A DNA stretch of 64,000 nucleotides. Source: Gnetum montanum. Its lineage: Eukaryota > Streptophyta > Gnetopsida > Gnetales > Gnetaceae. The translations under genes and the position numbers were made by a program. The DNA lies in assembly GCA_015680685.1 (NCBI GenBank), contig MNCI01034224.1, positions 800,244 to 864,243 of the forward strand. Reading direction: 5' to 3'. Under the pieces are notes generated by a model. The model worked only from the letters and a program-made list of their open reading frames with translations. It was not told the origin of the DNA and ran no database searches. Positions 12,391 through 23,928 of this stretch are shown here, in pieces. How positions within the stretch are numbered: position 1 is the first letter of the stretch; the number at the start of each line of letters is the position of its first letter.

Positions 12391-14984
12391 CCAGTCAGTA
12401 ACCACAAGTGTTAATGTAACCATGTGTGTTGAGCTCGATTTTTGGTTTGAAGAGAGCTTTGAAGCCTTATTTGATGGAGAGGCATTCAGAGGTTCAACCA
12501 CTTGTGGTTGTGAGGGCTTGGTTGGACTGTTGGTTCTGAAGAAAGGTCTTCTTTTCACATAATTGTTAGAACCAGCAGTGGATTGAAGATTCATAGCCTC
12601 GTAGCATTGCATTGCTACGGTTGATTGGGGAGTTCCCATTACATTGCTGGAGCGGGTGTTAATGGAGCTATCAGTGTGAGAGTTGTGGATGGATTTGGAG
12701 GATGGTATGTCTGTGGGTTGTCTCCCCTAGGAGAAGGAGTCCTATAATACTCCTGAGCTTGGTACTGATGTTGTGGTGTCATGTGACCAACAGAGTCATG
12801 TGGAGAGATTTGCTGCTGCACGTAGTAGCCATATGGATTTGGTTTCCGGTAAAGGTATTGTTGCCTTGGTGGTGGTATTTCCCATGACTGTGGGTATTAC
12901 CACTATTGCTTTTGCTCAATAGGTTGTGGTGGAGTTCCACTTGGATAATACGTTGAAGGTTGGTGGAACTGCCTTGGGTTACCTTGAGGATAAGGTAACC
13001 TTCAGGGTACTTGCTATTTGTTAAGTCGTGGGTTGAGTGCATACACCCTAAACTCTTGTAGATGTGAGATCACTAGGCAACATCCCTTAGGATGGTTGTA
13101 TTGGCATATCTCACATCCACCATCATTGTCCATATCTAAATCCACAACCTCTTCGGTGATGGCCATTTTACCCTTACCTTTGTTACATGCATTGTCCACT
13201 TCTCTCTTTTTCTTTTTATCATAGTCACTACCTCGCTCCATAGACTCCTCTACAATTTTAAGAATAGTTTCAAACCTACTATCCAAGGAGTCCCACATTT
13301 ATTCTACCTTTGCATATACCTTTGTTATTAATTTTTAGAGTAGCAAGGTTTTCCTATTCACCATCTCTTTGAGTGATGACTCTTCCTCCTCCTCACAGAA
13401 TCTCACTCCCCTTTTTCGGAGGGAAGGATCTCGGTTGTACTCTTCTGCACTTTCTTTCTTACATAGCTCCCCTTATTCCTTGGCTACTTGCTCTAGCAAT
13501 CTATGAACCTGATGATACCTAAGTTCTAATAATCTTCCTTAGGCATACATTCCAAGGGTACTCCTGGTTTCATGCCTAAGTCCATCTACGAGATGGAGTA
13601 GTTGATCCCGCTCCGAATAACCATGGCCAAGGCAACGATGTACAAGTGCATAATAACGGCCCATGCCAGCATCCAAGGATTCATGATTTCCATGCTTCCA
13701 TCCTTGGATTTGCTTTCATAGGTTAGACACTTGGGATTATGTTTTGTATTTATCATTAAATAGTTCTAACATTGTACTCCACCTCTGAATGGATTCCAAT
13801 TCTAAGGACCAGTACCAGCTTTCCGCTTCTTTCACTAGTGTCCTTGGGAACAACTTCAGTTTTTGCCACTTATTTTCTATGTTCTGCAAGGCACATGCAT
13901 CATGGAATGCTTGTAAGTGATTTTGAAGATCAATGTTGTATCCCCCTTCAAATCATGGGATATTATTCATGTCTAACCTCTTGATCCTACTATCCTTTTG
14001 GTGCCTTGTTGGAATTCTTACGAACTCTGTTATGTCTAACATGATTCTAGTTGTGACTAGGAGTTCTTCGTGGTCATCTCGTTCATAGCATCTATGATGT
14101 CTATGTGATTTCCTACTCTTTCTTCTTCCATGCCTTGATTCTTTTGAGTGCCCTCATCCTCGTTCTTGACTATTTCGTCTATGTTTTTAACTCTGCTTAC
14201 CTTTATCCTCACAGTTGAGTTCCTTATGACTGCAGTTGGATACTAAAGGAGATAGTGAATGTGATGATGAAGGTGAAGAAGAAGGAGAACCATCACCATG
14301 ATGATTTTTTCTACCTTCTCTTCTGTGATCCCAGCCATGATCTTGATCACAATCAGAACATCCATCCTTATCATGTGTTTGTGTTCCCTCATTGAACACT
14401 TCGTGTTCATGGGGATCAAAACAAGGGTTGTGAATCATGGAGTGTAGGTTCTGATACACCACCTCCTAACCATCATTAGGATTGGGAACATCATTTTGTG
14501 GGAAACATGTTGAAGTAGGTTCACCACCCTCCATTTCGCTCAAGACATGTAGAGCGTTATGGGACCATTTACCCTTCGAGGATGTATGATATCTCTCTTG
14601 TTGCAAGTTCCTTTGACGTTGCACTTCAATGGGATGGTAGTCCCTTGTGTCATGATCGCATGCAAAGTATTCTATGTACAAAAATGACATGCCTATTCAT
14701 GAGAGAGCACGAAGGAGCATGTTGGGGACAGATTAGTCTAGAGGTAATACTATGTTACCTTCCATGTCTCTCCAACATAGTTGTTCATCTTGATGGAGAA
14801 TAAAGGTAAAGTCAGGTATATACTCATCGTGATGAGTATATACCACACGAAATTGTTGAGAAACTGGTGGATCTTGGTTACATGGGATATGCCGCAAACT
14901 GTCTCTTGTGTTAGTCCTAGGTGGTGAAGTGCTCTTATATGAAGAAGAAGAAATCTTTGTTTTGCTCGGTGTGCAATTTACCAT
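12390..14984 (-). pseudogene. N1 gag gene, broken
   Basis: Coding on the minus strand can be followed from 14984. The retrotransposon gag core lies at about 13950-13540 and reads WQKLKLFPRTLVKEAESWYW and, further on, KQIQGWKHGNHESLDAGMGR. A zinc-binding knuckle CEICQYNHPKGCC (C-x2-C-x3-H-x4-C) lies within 13298-13014. A proline/glutamine-rich tail follows (13042-12400). Stops near 14060-13300 and at least two frameshifts break the frame. The N-terminal part is highly charged. The knuckle spacing matches that of elements A and B. Confidence 0.8.
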
Positions 14985-15080
14985 TATCTTATCTTTTCTT
15001 GATTAATCCTAAGGGTTTTTTCTAGCATCCCAATGATATGAATGATTTCCTATGTTCTACATACCGTACAAACAACTAAG

Positions 15081-15098
15081 TTCCCAGCAACGGTGCCA
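15081..15098 (-). other. N1 primer-binding site, tRNA-Asp type
   Basis: The minus strand reads TGGCACCGTTGCTGGGAA one base after the LTR ends. The plant tRNA-Asp primer site used by Athila-type Gypsy elements is TGGCGCCGTTGCCGGGGA, so this differs at only a few positions. Confidence 0.75.
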
Positions 15099-15099
15099 A

Positions 15100-15885
15100 T
15101 AATGAGTGGCGAGGTACCCCTACACTCAACCATACGAATACAAGCATTTCACGCATGATCCAGTCAAACTCCAAGGACTTAGTGCTTATGTGCCTTAATG
15201 GAACACTTAAGGTTAATCAATTGTTGTCTTCCCAAACTTACTTATATTGTCACAGTTGTATGGTTAAGTAAGCTTTGAGGTATATGATTTTTATATCTTT
15301 TATCATTTTAGTGTCTTATGCTAATAGGGTAAGGTGAAGAGAACTAAGTGACTAACTTTCATTAACTATTCACTAACTAAGTTTAATTGTTCCTAACACC
15401 AATATTTATTCCCACTTGCTTCACACATCCTGAACCAATGCAACGCTGCTAGGGTTACCAAATGCTAATTATTTCTAGGTTACCAAGCGCTACACACATG
15501 CTCGAAGCGATTGTATTGAGTGTACTTAACTAGGAGAGTCAAGGGTTGAGAGAGAGATTAATTAACTAAGAAATCATTTAAACATTCAAAAATAATTAAT
15601 TACTATTTAGCTTAGTCTGTATGCTGCAAGGTTTATCATAAAGTCCATCTTTATTACTGTACACAAATGTGTGCTCAAGTACAATTTTCTCAGATAAAGA
15701 TCTGTTCACTTTAAGACTCCTACTGCGAGCACATGGAAATTATTCTAACTCTGGAATGGTAAAAATGCAAGAGTTTAGCTAAGGGTCTACGTCTAACTGC
15801 CTAAAACAAGGGAAGCTGCCTCTTATTTATTGATAATAAGATGGGACGCGATATTGTGGGGCAAACGCGATATCGCAGCTCATCA
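15100..15885 (-). repeat. N1 5' LTR
   Basis: This matches 8844-9623 throughout with scattered substitutions. Its first bases read TAATGAG instead of TGATGAG, so the terminal dinucleotide is mutated. It ends CTCATCA. The palindromic core GATATC is retained at the end next to the Copia sequence. Confidence 0.9.
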
Positions 15886-16202
15886 ACAATGATGGTGTAT
15901 CCAAACTCTGAGTGTTTGTGATAAGGACCAAAAACTATAACAATTTCATGAGTTTGATATATTTTGGTACCATTTGTTCTCCCATCAAGAACATTTTATA
16001 GGCCAGAAAATCTGTTACTAAGGATTAACTTCTAATTTAAATTAGAAATATGAGACCATTCTTCTGCAAACTATTACAATAAATTTAGTTGGATTTCAAA
16101 TTTGAGACCTTTTTTTTTTCATAACACATAAATGGTTACATTGAAACTTTATAACGTGTAAATGGTTACATTGAAACTTTCCATAATATGTAAACCATTA
16201 CA
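15886..16202 (-). repeat. Copia 5' LTR, second part
   Basis: This continues the Copia LTR after N1 and matches 2798-3156. Joined in alignment with 8665-8843 it gives nearly the same length as the other LTR (496 versus 528 bp). Confidence 0.85.
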
Positions 16203-17892
16203 TAGTTTATATGCCATAGTATAGTCTAGGGTCCCAACCATATTTAGATGCCTAAAGATAGTTCAAGCATCCAACCATTTTTAGGCATTTAAGAATAGTT
16301 TAGAAATTGCAATAGAGTTCAAGTACCCAACTATAATTGGGTGCTTGAATGTACTTGACTACATACATTCCATTGGGTGCTTAAATTGAGTTGGACATCT
16401 AAAAATGTAGGGCACCTGAACCTATGGTGCTCCTCAACTAAGCTGAGTTAATGAAGTGTTCTTGGACATTAGTTGGGCACCTAAAATGACCTTGGGAACT
16501 TGAAGATTGTTGGATGGGTAAATATAGTTTGACACCTAAAGTACTCATGGACATATGAGGGAATTGGATGCTTGAAGATGGTTGGACTTCTAATTACAAT
16601 AAGGTACCTAAACTTTATATGATGCCTCTTCATACAATTTGGACATTAGAGCCTAAAATTTGTATGGCATGACTAATGGTTTCTGTGTGTCAACAATCCT
16701 ACGATAGCTAAGCATTGATGTTGCTTCAATGAGTGAATTTGATTTTGTATCAACTTTTGTTATTAAGTAGCTTTTATACCCCTTATGCATATCTTACAAT
16801 GGATGAATTTTTTGGGATAAAAAATCAAACCCACGTTGCATTTTCCAAACATCACTGGCATCTCCAACAACCACTACATAAGGTTTTCAAATTAGATCTA
16901 TGAGTTCAAATTTAGATACTACCAAATTTGAAAATTTGAAGAATACAATTCTTTCAAAATAGCCAATTAGCAATAATTTTCCGTTAAAAATTTCCCTAGT
17001 TTGGGCTTTAAATTACTTTATTACATCTAAATTATTTCTTTATATTCTTTTTTAAAAAAATGAGCATAATTGACTAGGAACAAGTATCACAATTGATAAA
17101 ATATTTAATTCCCTTTCAATTTATCTTTATCTAAATTTAGAATGTGGGGTTTGAAGTTTATTATTTGATCTAGTATTCATCTTGCCCATTCTTGTTATGT
17201 TGGTTGAGTAATGAACATTTGGTATTAAATGCTAACACAAGAAAGTAGCTCCTAAGCCTACTAGACTAAACCAAATTGAACAGTTAGTAGTAAGTATAAG
17301 AGAGACATTGCAGACAATACATCCTTAATGGACTCATATTTAAAAACACATAAGATAGCAATCTCTCTAGACTTGCCCACTTCAGTAGTTTATGAACTTA
17401 AGAAACCAAAAGCGACAAGTAATTAGGAGTATCAAAATAAAGAAAAAAAATCAAGTTGACAATTAACACACCATAGATTTTCTAAGGACAAATAGGAGAA
17501 GAATATACAAAATTAGAGTAGTGTAATTTGGAATCATTTGATAGTATACTCTTTGAACTAATGAACTCACATGTTGAGATGTTCAACATATGATCACATA
17601 ATAGACAAAGCCATGTATCTCAAGGTTCTTCCTTAAATAGCAACATTAATCCTATGGGGTAATAAATTCCATACAACAACATAAGTGGTCCACATGTTAG
17701 TAATTTGGGACCTTTCTCATCATTCTCATTTTTCATTTTTTCTATAGGGTTGGATTTGGTCATCTAATTTAAACATGGGTAGGTGGCCTGGATGTAGGAA
17801 TTCCCTTTGATACGTGAACACTAGCTTATATATATATATATATATTGGCTGAGATGATTTTTAAAAAAAATGATGTTAACCAAGCCTGACTA
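16203..17892. other. Gene-free region with degenerate short repeats
   Basis: No gene is visible. Positions about 16230-16680 hold many diverged phrases of the type 'gggcacctaaa', 'ttggacatctaaa' and 'ggtgcttgaa', spaced about 30-60 bp apart, which suggests a decayed tandem array. A similar texture is seen at about 1530-1660. A (TA)n run lies at 17826-17844, close to the start of the hairpin described next. Confidence 0.5.
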
Positions 17893-18180
17893 CTGGACGA
17901 GGTAACAAGATAACTAAAAATGGAATCACTCATCCCTCCTCTATTTCTCTACCACTTACCTAATTTAGTTTTACCCTTTCGGTCAAGTTTGCTCTTTATT
18001 TCTTTGTTCATGGTGTTTTTTGAGAAATAAATCTCTTGCATAAATAATGCTCAAAAACACCATGAACAAACAAAGAAAGAGCAAACTTGACTGAGAGGGT
18101 AAAACCAAATTGGGTAAGTGGTAGAGAAACCAAGGGATGAGTGATTCCATTTTTAATTATCTTGTTACCTCGTCCAATAG
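17893..18180. repeat. Long inverted repeat (hairpin), foldback/MITE-like
   Basis: The left arm runs 17893-18024 and the right arm 18050-18180, with a loop of about 25 bases. The arms match closely, for example CATGGTGTTTTT against its complement, and GACGAGGTAACAAG against CTTGTTACCTCGTC. The right arm is cut by element A at 18185. The bases after A (TTGGTTAA at 26837) continue the complement of left-arm sequence near 17870-17885 (TTAACCAA). The original hairpin was therefore longer and A landed in it. Confidence 0.8.
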
Positions 18181-18184
18181 TNGT

Positions 18185-19013
18185 TGATGAGTGGCAAGGT
18201 ACCCCTACACTCAACCATATGAATATGAACGTTACACATGTGATCTGGTCGAACTGCTCAGATGTACTAGTTGTGGCATCTAGACAGTTAGCCTTAGGTC
18301 GCAATTTGTTGTCTTCCCACCTAGATTAGTATTAGCTTTCTCACATATGGTTTAGTCCAGAGTGAGGTGTATGATGTGTATTCTAATCTAATGCTACTCC
18401 TGAAGGCAATGGAAAGTAATATTCACTAATCTAGGAGAGAGTTTCTGAGAGAATCTAGCTAGCCTAAGTGCGATGAGCATTCATTCCTTGATTATCCGTA
18501 CACATCTTGGACTTTTTGCATGACTATCACTAGGATTATCAAGCGTAGATCCTAGGTACGCTACTGGGTTACCAAGTAGTTACACTTAAATGCTCGTAAT
18601 CAAGTCGTACTCATTCCATGTTTTAACATGAGTTTAAGGGTGAGAGAGATTAACTAGGAAAGTAGTAAATAATAATTAAATAAATGATTAAACTAAGTGA
18701 ATGCTACAATGATGGAGTAATCTTGATCTTTATTACTGGTCATGTGTGTGTCCAAGTACGTCACACTCGAATAAGGATGTCATACAATTACAATCACCAC
18801 ACTGTGGGCATACACCGGGAAATAATTCTAACTCTAAGAAGGAAAAACTGCAAGAGTTTGGGTAAGGAACTAAGAACTAGATGCCTAAACTCATCTTTCT
18901 ACCTCTTATTTATATATGAGGAGATAGGTTGCGATATCGCATATGCGATATCGTGACTGGGCATGCGATATTGTGTACACGATATCACGATCACCCCAAA
19001 TGACAACTCATCA
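18185..19013 (-). repeat. Element A 3' LTR
   Basis: 829 bp, partner of 26055-26836. The ends are perfect 8-bp inverted repeats (TGATGAGT and ACTCATCA). Four GATATC or GATATT-centred palindromic units lie at 18931-18992, and on the coding strand a TATA box follows at about 18906-18916. Confidence 0.9.
18904..18992 (-). promoter_or_regulatory. LTR promoter: palindrome array and TATA box
   Basis: Reading the minus strand, units centred on GATATC occur at about 18980-18990, 18964-18973 (diverged), 18944-18953 and 18931-18940 (GCGATATCGC, perfect). A TATATAAATAAG box follows at about 18904-18916. This looks like a U3 promoter with repeated dyad sites for a dimeric DNA-binding protein. The factor is unknown. 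Confidence 0.55.
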
Positions 19014-19022
19014 TACCCCTAT
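19014..19022 (-). other. Element A polypurine tract
   Basis: The minus strand reads ATAGGGGTA directly before the LTR starts TGATGAG. This fits the second-strand priming site. Equivalent tracts sit beside the 3' LTRs of N1, B and C. Confidence 0.6.
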
Positions 19023-19180
19023 GACTGAATGAAAACTCGTCCTCGAGTTACAGTGATTGCACAGTGGATAGGTATGGGATTATTATATGGGAAGAAATAG
19101 GATTATGTCACAATATGGAATGAAAAAAAAATGAAGACACAACACAAATGATGTTCTACATCTACAAAAATGGGTGGAAC

Positions 19181-21974
19181 TCATGTAGTTCCAGGTGGTA
19201 GTGTCTCCTCCATTGGTGCTTTCCCTTTGTCTTGTGCTCCAGGTTTTGAGGCTTGATGATGTTGAAGTATGGCCTGGAGCTTCTCCTCTTCGGTCTGAGG
19301 GTCTTGCGCCATCCATGCTAATGTTCCAATGTTTGACGGAGTTGGCACTTCCCATGGACAGGGTAGTTGTGGAAACACTTGATTGGCCTTGACATACCAA
19401 GCCACGAACACCTGTCGTTCCTCCTCATAGGTTCTGGCTTTATCCTTGTACTCTTGAAAATCTACTAGCCATCAAGCCAAGTCCATTGTGACACCTTTCT
19501 ATCCTTGGTAGCTGGCTTTCACCACCTCAAGTTCAAAATTTGCAACTTCCAGTTTCTCCAACAACTTCTTGTGTTCTGCAAATTCTGCTTTGTATTTGAT
19601 GTGGGTGGTTTCTACCTGCTGCTTGAGCTCTGTCCTCGGGTGTCCTACTATTAACATGGAAAGGTTGGCATATCTCATATTTTCCAACTCCATGTATTCT
19701 ATCAAATCTTGAATCTGTAGGTCCCAACTCTTAACTTCCGCTTGGTGGGTGAAAGCATATGTGTCCAATATGGCCCACCAGTCAGTGTGTTGAGCGTTGA
19801 TAGCATTGATGTGGGCCTTGGCCATATGGATCTCCTTCTCAAGGATCTATTTGTACATCGCCACCTGATCTTGGAAGTTCTCCTTCAGCTTTTCATGTTG
19901 TTTAGCCTCATTTTGCCACATGCTTATCTCAATAGCTGAATTTTGACAAATGGTGTGTACCTCCTTCATTGAGAGGGTTCAATTCTCTCTAGCTAAATGG
20001 CTTATGTCTTGGTTGACTAGCATGAATTTTTCTCATAGTTGATGGAAGTGTTCCTCAAGAAAATTATTTTTATTTTCCACAGTGGTCAACCGAAGGTTAT
20101 CTACAACGAGTTGCTTGTTTTCTTCTTGTAAGGCCTTGAGTGCCTTGGTATGCGCATGAGTTTGCACCTATGCGGCAGAGGCATCCCAAACAGCCTTCTC
20201 TTTTTCATCAGCCACCTTTTTATTCTCCACTATTAGTTTGGTTAATTGCTTAGTTCTAAAATTATCTAGCTAGTCTGCAAGAACAAATTGCAGAGGGTCC
20301 CGCTGTGCTACTTGTAAGGGCACGAGCTGCTCTTGTAGTTTCTGCACCTCAGCTTCAGCATGCTCAACCCTCACTTCTCTTAAGACCAACTTCTCCTTTC
20401 TAGAAATGAGGTTTGACTGAATTTTCGTAACATCATGAGGGATGTCAAATAGGGACATCATTACTTACCCTATTTGGAGCAATCGATCAAGCACATCCTC
20501 ATGTTCTGCACGAGTCATTGAGGTTTCGGCCAAAGTTTGAGCATCCCGTGCTCCTGTGAAATCTATGGATGGCAAAACAGGTATGTTAAAGGATTATTTT
20601 ATGTGGTTAATGACCACTTCTACAACTCCCATGGCATCCTGGTGTTGCTTGACCACCATAGTGCCCCTTCACCAGTCTCTACTTACACTTGGAAAGATGC
20701 CACGTTTCCTGAGATCTTTTGTGATCATCTACTTTCCCCTCCTCCTGCATGAATAGACATTTCACCCCTTGTACGATTCAAAGAAATAGTGGGCTAAATG
20801 GCATCATCGATGATGCAAAAGAGGTTTGTGTCATCACAACTTTCCCAACTAACCATCTCAGCGATGGCCTTGAGATGGCTCATTGATAGTTTGTAGTCTT
20901 GCAGTGGTGGTAGCTGATCTTAGCCTATGCTAGGCCCTGCTTCCTATTGTTGGTTGGGACCTATGCTTAGAGGTTGGATGGGTCCTACAAGTTGAGTTGC
21001 AGTTAGTCTAGCCATCTGTTCTTCTTCTTGTTCTGGCCCCAGCTCTTCACCAGTGCTTTTCCCTAGAGCTGGCACCTTTAGCAATTCAGCATATGAAGCA
21101 GTTTGGGCTTTCAAAGGACATCATTGATGTACCCCCGAATACCAGCATGTCGGCAAATCTTTCTGATAAGGCAAGGGAAAGGCAATGCCATCTTCCCTAT
21201 CTTTTGTTCCTCGAACCACCTTAGGATCTCCATTAAATATAAATGGGGTAGGTTAGTGTTAACCTTTCCCATCAGCACTACACATCCTCTAGCCACATAC
21301 ATTGATATTATTTTCAAGACCTTCGTGGGAAAGAGGTGATATGTTCCAATTTTAAAGTAAATCCTCTCTTCCATCGTCAACTCACCAAATGTTTTATCTC
21401 TGCCATAAGTCCTTTCCAACCAATCCCATCGCACATCAGGGTCTGAACAGGTGGATAACTAAGCAACTTTTGGCCCTGTATTTAGAAGGTTTAACACTTC
21501 CAAAATGGCCTGTGCAGAGAAATCAACTGTCACACCACAAATGTTGACAATGGTGCCTTGCTCTCTGTTGTGCCAAAACTGGTACGTCTCCCCTAGGTAC
21601 CAGACACCGCTTTCAGAGAGGGTAGGCCATAAGGGAGACCCTTTAAGGTGATCCCTAATAGCCTCAAGAGTGAACTCTGCAAAAGAGTCAAAGTTTAACT
21701 CCACAATCACAGCAGCGAATGTGGGCTTTTCATGGATGGCCTGAACACAATCTTGGGGCAATGTGAGATGTTGTCCCTATTCAGGCACTGCTGCAGCTCC
21801 TCCTTCTACCTACCCAGACTATATAGTAAGAGGGTCATCTTGATGAATACTAAATGATTGCTCCTCTTGTTCTATATGTTGTTCGACAGGATCTTGTCTT
21901 CCACCTCTCCAAGATTGTTTGCTTCCACCTTAAGTAGGCCTTCCTGTTGTCCACGTTTTAGGGCCATTTGCCAT
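19181..21974 (-). pseudogene. Element A second gene: plant-transposon-protein-like domain plus coiled coils
   Basis: Starting from the ATG at 21974-21972 (MANGPKTW), the minus strand encodes a protein of roughly 900 residues if breaks are ignored. The N-terminal third (about 21761-21111) has motifs such as ICGVTVDFSAQAI, DKTFGELTMEERIYFKIG and LPFPCLIRKICRHAGI. These resemble the Pfam 'putative plant transposon protein' domain (Transposase_32). A low-complexity linker follows. Then comes a long heptad-rich coiled-coil region (about 20461-19499; for example VRVEHAEAEVQKLQEQL). The C-terminal tail is conserved in B, and a related tail is readable in C. It ends at a TGA at 19181-19183. Several stops and one frameshift between 21111 and 20461 make this copy inactive. 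The function is unknown; a structural or DNA-binding role is only inference. Confidence 0.7.
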
Positions 21975-22461
21975 CACATGGGGCCAAGCATTAGTAAGGT
22001 TGTTTTTGAAGTTAAGTTATACCTTACTGCTTGCCTTAATTAATTAATTTGTTTAATCTCCATGTGATATTGCCCGAAAGATTGTAATAATGAGTCTTGT
22101 GACTTAGGTGGTTTCCAATTTTAGTTTCCTCGTATACTTAGGGATTAAATGATTTTTGGGCACAATTATTCTAAGTGTTATAGCTAATTACCCTAGATGA
22201 TGTCGTTTGGGTGATGATAAATTCTAAAAAATTTATGCACTTTTTGGTAGGGATAGGCACTTTTCAGCAGGTGTCCCTCCCCCATGACTAAGCTAAACAC
22301 TCCGGGTTCAAGCAGGTTTAGAAGGAATTAAAATCGGAGTACCAACAAGTGAGATACATGTTGAAAAGAAAAGGTGTCACACTCACAAGTTAGAGATAAA
22401 AATTTGAAAAAATCCCCACTCGTGAATGACAAGAAATAAGGCTAAGTGTTGTGGGGGGATC

Positions 22462-22556
22462 GCCTATTTATAGGGTTGGAGGGATGCAATATCACATACG
22501 ATACATCGCGTACGCCATATCACATCGGTCGTGATATCACGTACACGATATCACGG
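22462..22556 (-). promoter_or_regulatory. Internal promoter-like segment of element A
   Basis: On the minus strand, GATATC-centred units at 22543-22555 and 22531-22540 (GTGATATCAC, perfect) and weaker ones at 22514-22523 and 22486-22495 are followed by CCCTATAAATAGG (about 22463-22475). This repeats the layout of the LTR promoter, about 490 bases upstream of the start of the second gene. Element B has the same arrangement at 50912-50962. Confidence 0.5.
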
Positions 22557-22559
22557 CCT

Positions 22560-23928
22560 ATCGATGTTTTAGGCCTGAGGGAAAAACTGAATTTTTTATG
22601 GATTTTCTTAAAATTAATGTTGTAACTTAGGACATTAGGCTATTGTTAATGGATTCTCAGGTAATTAGATCATTTTAAAGGAACAAATAATGATTTGTGG
22701 GTTTTATTAATAAGGACCTTGGGTGATAGAGAAAAAGGTTATGTAATGGTACATAGGAACATTGAAATTCAGAGGGATAATAGTAGGGAAAGAAAATTGT
22801 TTGAAAATTATGTTGAGGATAAGAAATGGTGTGTGTGAGTGATGTCATAAGTGAAGATTACAAAAGATTACACAAGTGGGTCCTCCCCAAAGCAGGTTTC
22901 AACCTATAATGCCCTTGTGTAACCGCACTTAGAGTGTCCGTGGGCACTAGAAGGGTTAAATGTAATCCGCACTAACTCCACAAAACACACACATGTAATT
23001 ATCACCAGAATGAGGTAAGGATTCTATGCTACACACGACATGAACTACAATTACATGAACAGTGAGATGAGACGCAGTATAGAAGGGATCATAGAGATTG
23101 GGACATGATGTAACTAACCTAGGACACAGTGAATCCTACATGTAAAGCATGATTAAGGTGTCATTAACCCATCGTTCCAAGATCAAGACCAAGTCCATTC
23201 CTCTAATCAATGACATCGCATTGTTTCACCTCATGATAAGCAACTATGAGAGTACCATAACAACAAGGCATATGATCACTTGGTGTTTTATTCAAGGGAG
23301 GAGTGATTTTTGTTTTGTGGCACTTTTCTTTTCATCATTTTTTTTCTTTTATCTCTTCTTTTTTTTTTATTGCTGAATCTAGAGAAGCCACCAACCTTTA
23401 GGCATGGTGCATGTCTTTCCAGTGGGATCCCCTAGCATAGCATTACTTTTTCAGTGCCCTTTTGATTACTCTTACTCCCATTTTTTTGTTAGATCTACAA
23501 GGATCTTAGTACAACCATGTTGCATGATAACTCTCATAGATGCCACCAAAGAGAATCCGCAAGTCCCCTTGGTCCATCCTTCTTCATCATGAGTACAATG
23601 AACACAAAATTAATTTTAAGTTTTAACAATTTCAAGAATATCACTGTACCCTCGGACAGAACCTTTTATTTGTAGAATGGATGAGTGGGTGTAATGGGCT
23701 CACTATCCAAATAATTGATTACACGAGACTCAACAACATAGAACACACCTCAACCAATGAGCCACATGAGTATTTTATTCATAGACGAGATTACTTACAA
23801 AAAAAATGTAAAAAGAAAAAAATACTAAAAAGAAAAAAAGATAAAACAAGAAGTTGAAAAATAACAAACTGGAAAAAAAAATTGAAAAATTAAAGAAAAT
23901 GAAAAATATTTATTAATCCTGCCTATTA
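22560..23928. other. Element A internal spacer
   Basis: No gene is assigned. The stretch separates gag from the second gene and is shared with element B (about 50970-52190) and, more loosely, with N1. Pyrimidine-rich tracts (23330-23375) and A-rich tracts (23800-23910) flank the coding parts. Confidence 0.6.

Larger units (their letters stand above)
8844..15885 (-). mobile_element. N1: non-autonomous Gypsy-type LTR element, gag and protease only
   Basis: This 7.0-kb element is nested in the Copia LTR and reads on the minus strand. Its LTRs are 8844-9623 and 15100-15885. The flanks ATAAT (8839-8843) and ACAAT (15886-15890) look like a 5-bp target duplication with one change. Internal features in minus order are a tRNA-Asp-type primer site, a gag gene, an aspartic protease segment, about 2 kb without a recognisable gene, and a polypurine tract. 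No reverse transcriptase, RNase H or integrase motif was found, so it resembles the TR-GAG class of non-autonomous elements. Confidence 0.85.
2629..16202 (-). mobile_element. Degenerate Ty1/Copia LTR retrotransposon, split by a nested element
   Basis: The element reads on the minus strand, so its 5' end is on the right. Two homologous LTRs bound it: 2629-3156, and a right-hand copy split into 8665-8843 and 15886-16202 by element N1. Both LTRs begin TGTA and end with CA on the plus strand. Inside, in minus-strand order, are gag (about 7430-6700), GAG-pre-integrase, integrase, reverse transcriptase and RNase H (to 3505), which is the Copia order (integrase before reverse transcriptase). Many stops and frameshifts show it is dead. 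I could not find a matching target-site duplication, so the outer borders are good to a few bases only. Confidence 0.9.

Noticed and set aside
22462-22556. Reading the internal palindrome/TATA block as a buried old LTR
   Set aside because: Neither the TGATGAGT/ACTCATCA ends nor the rest of the LTR sequence surrounds it, and it sits at the same place in A and B. An ancient LTR fragment adopted as a promoter remains possible.
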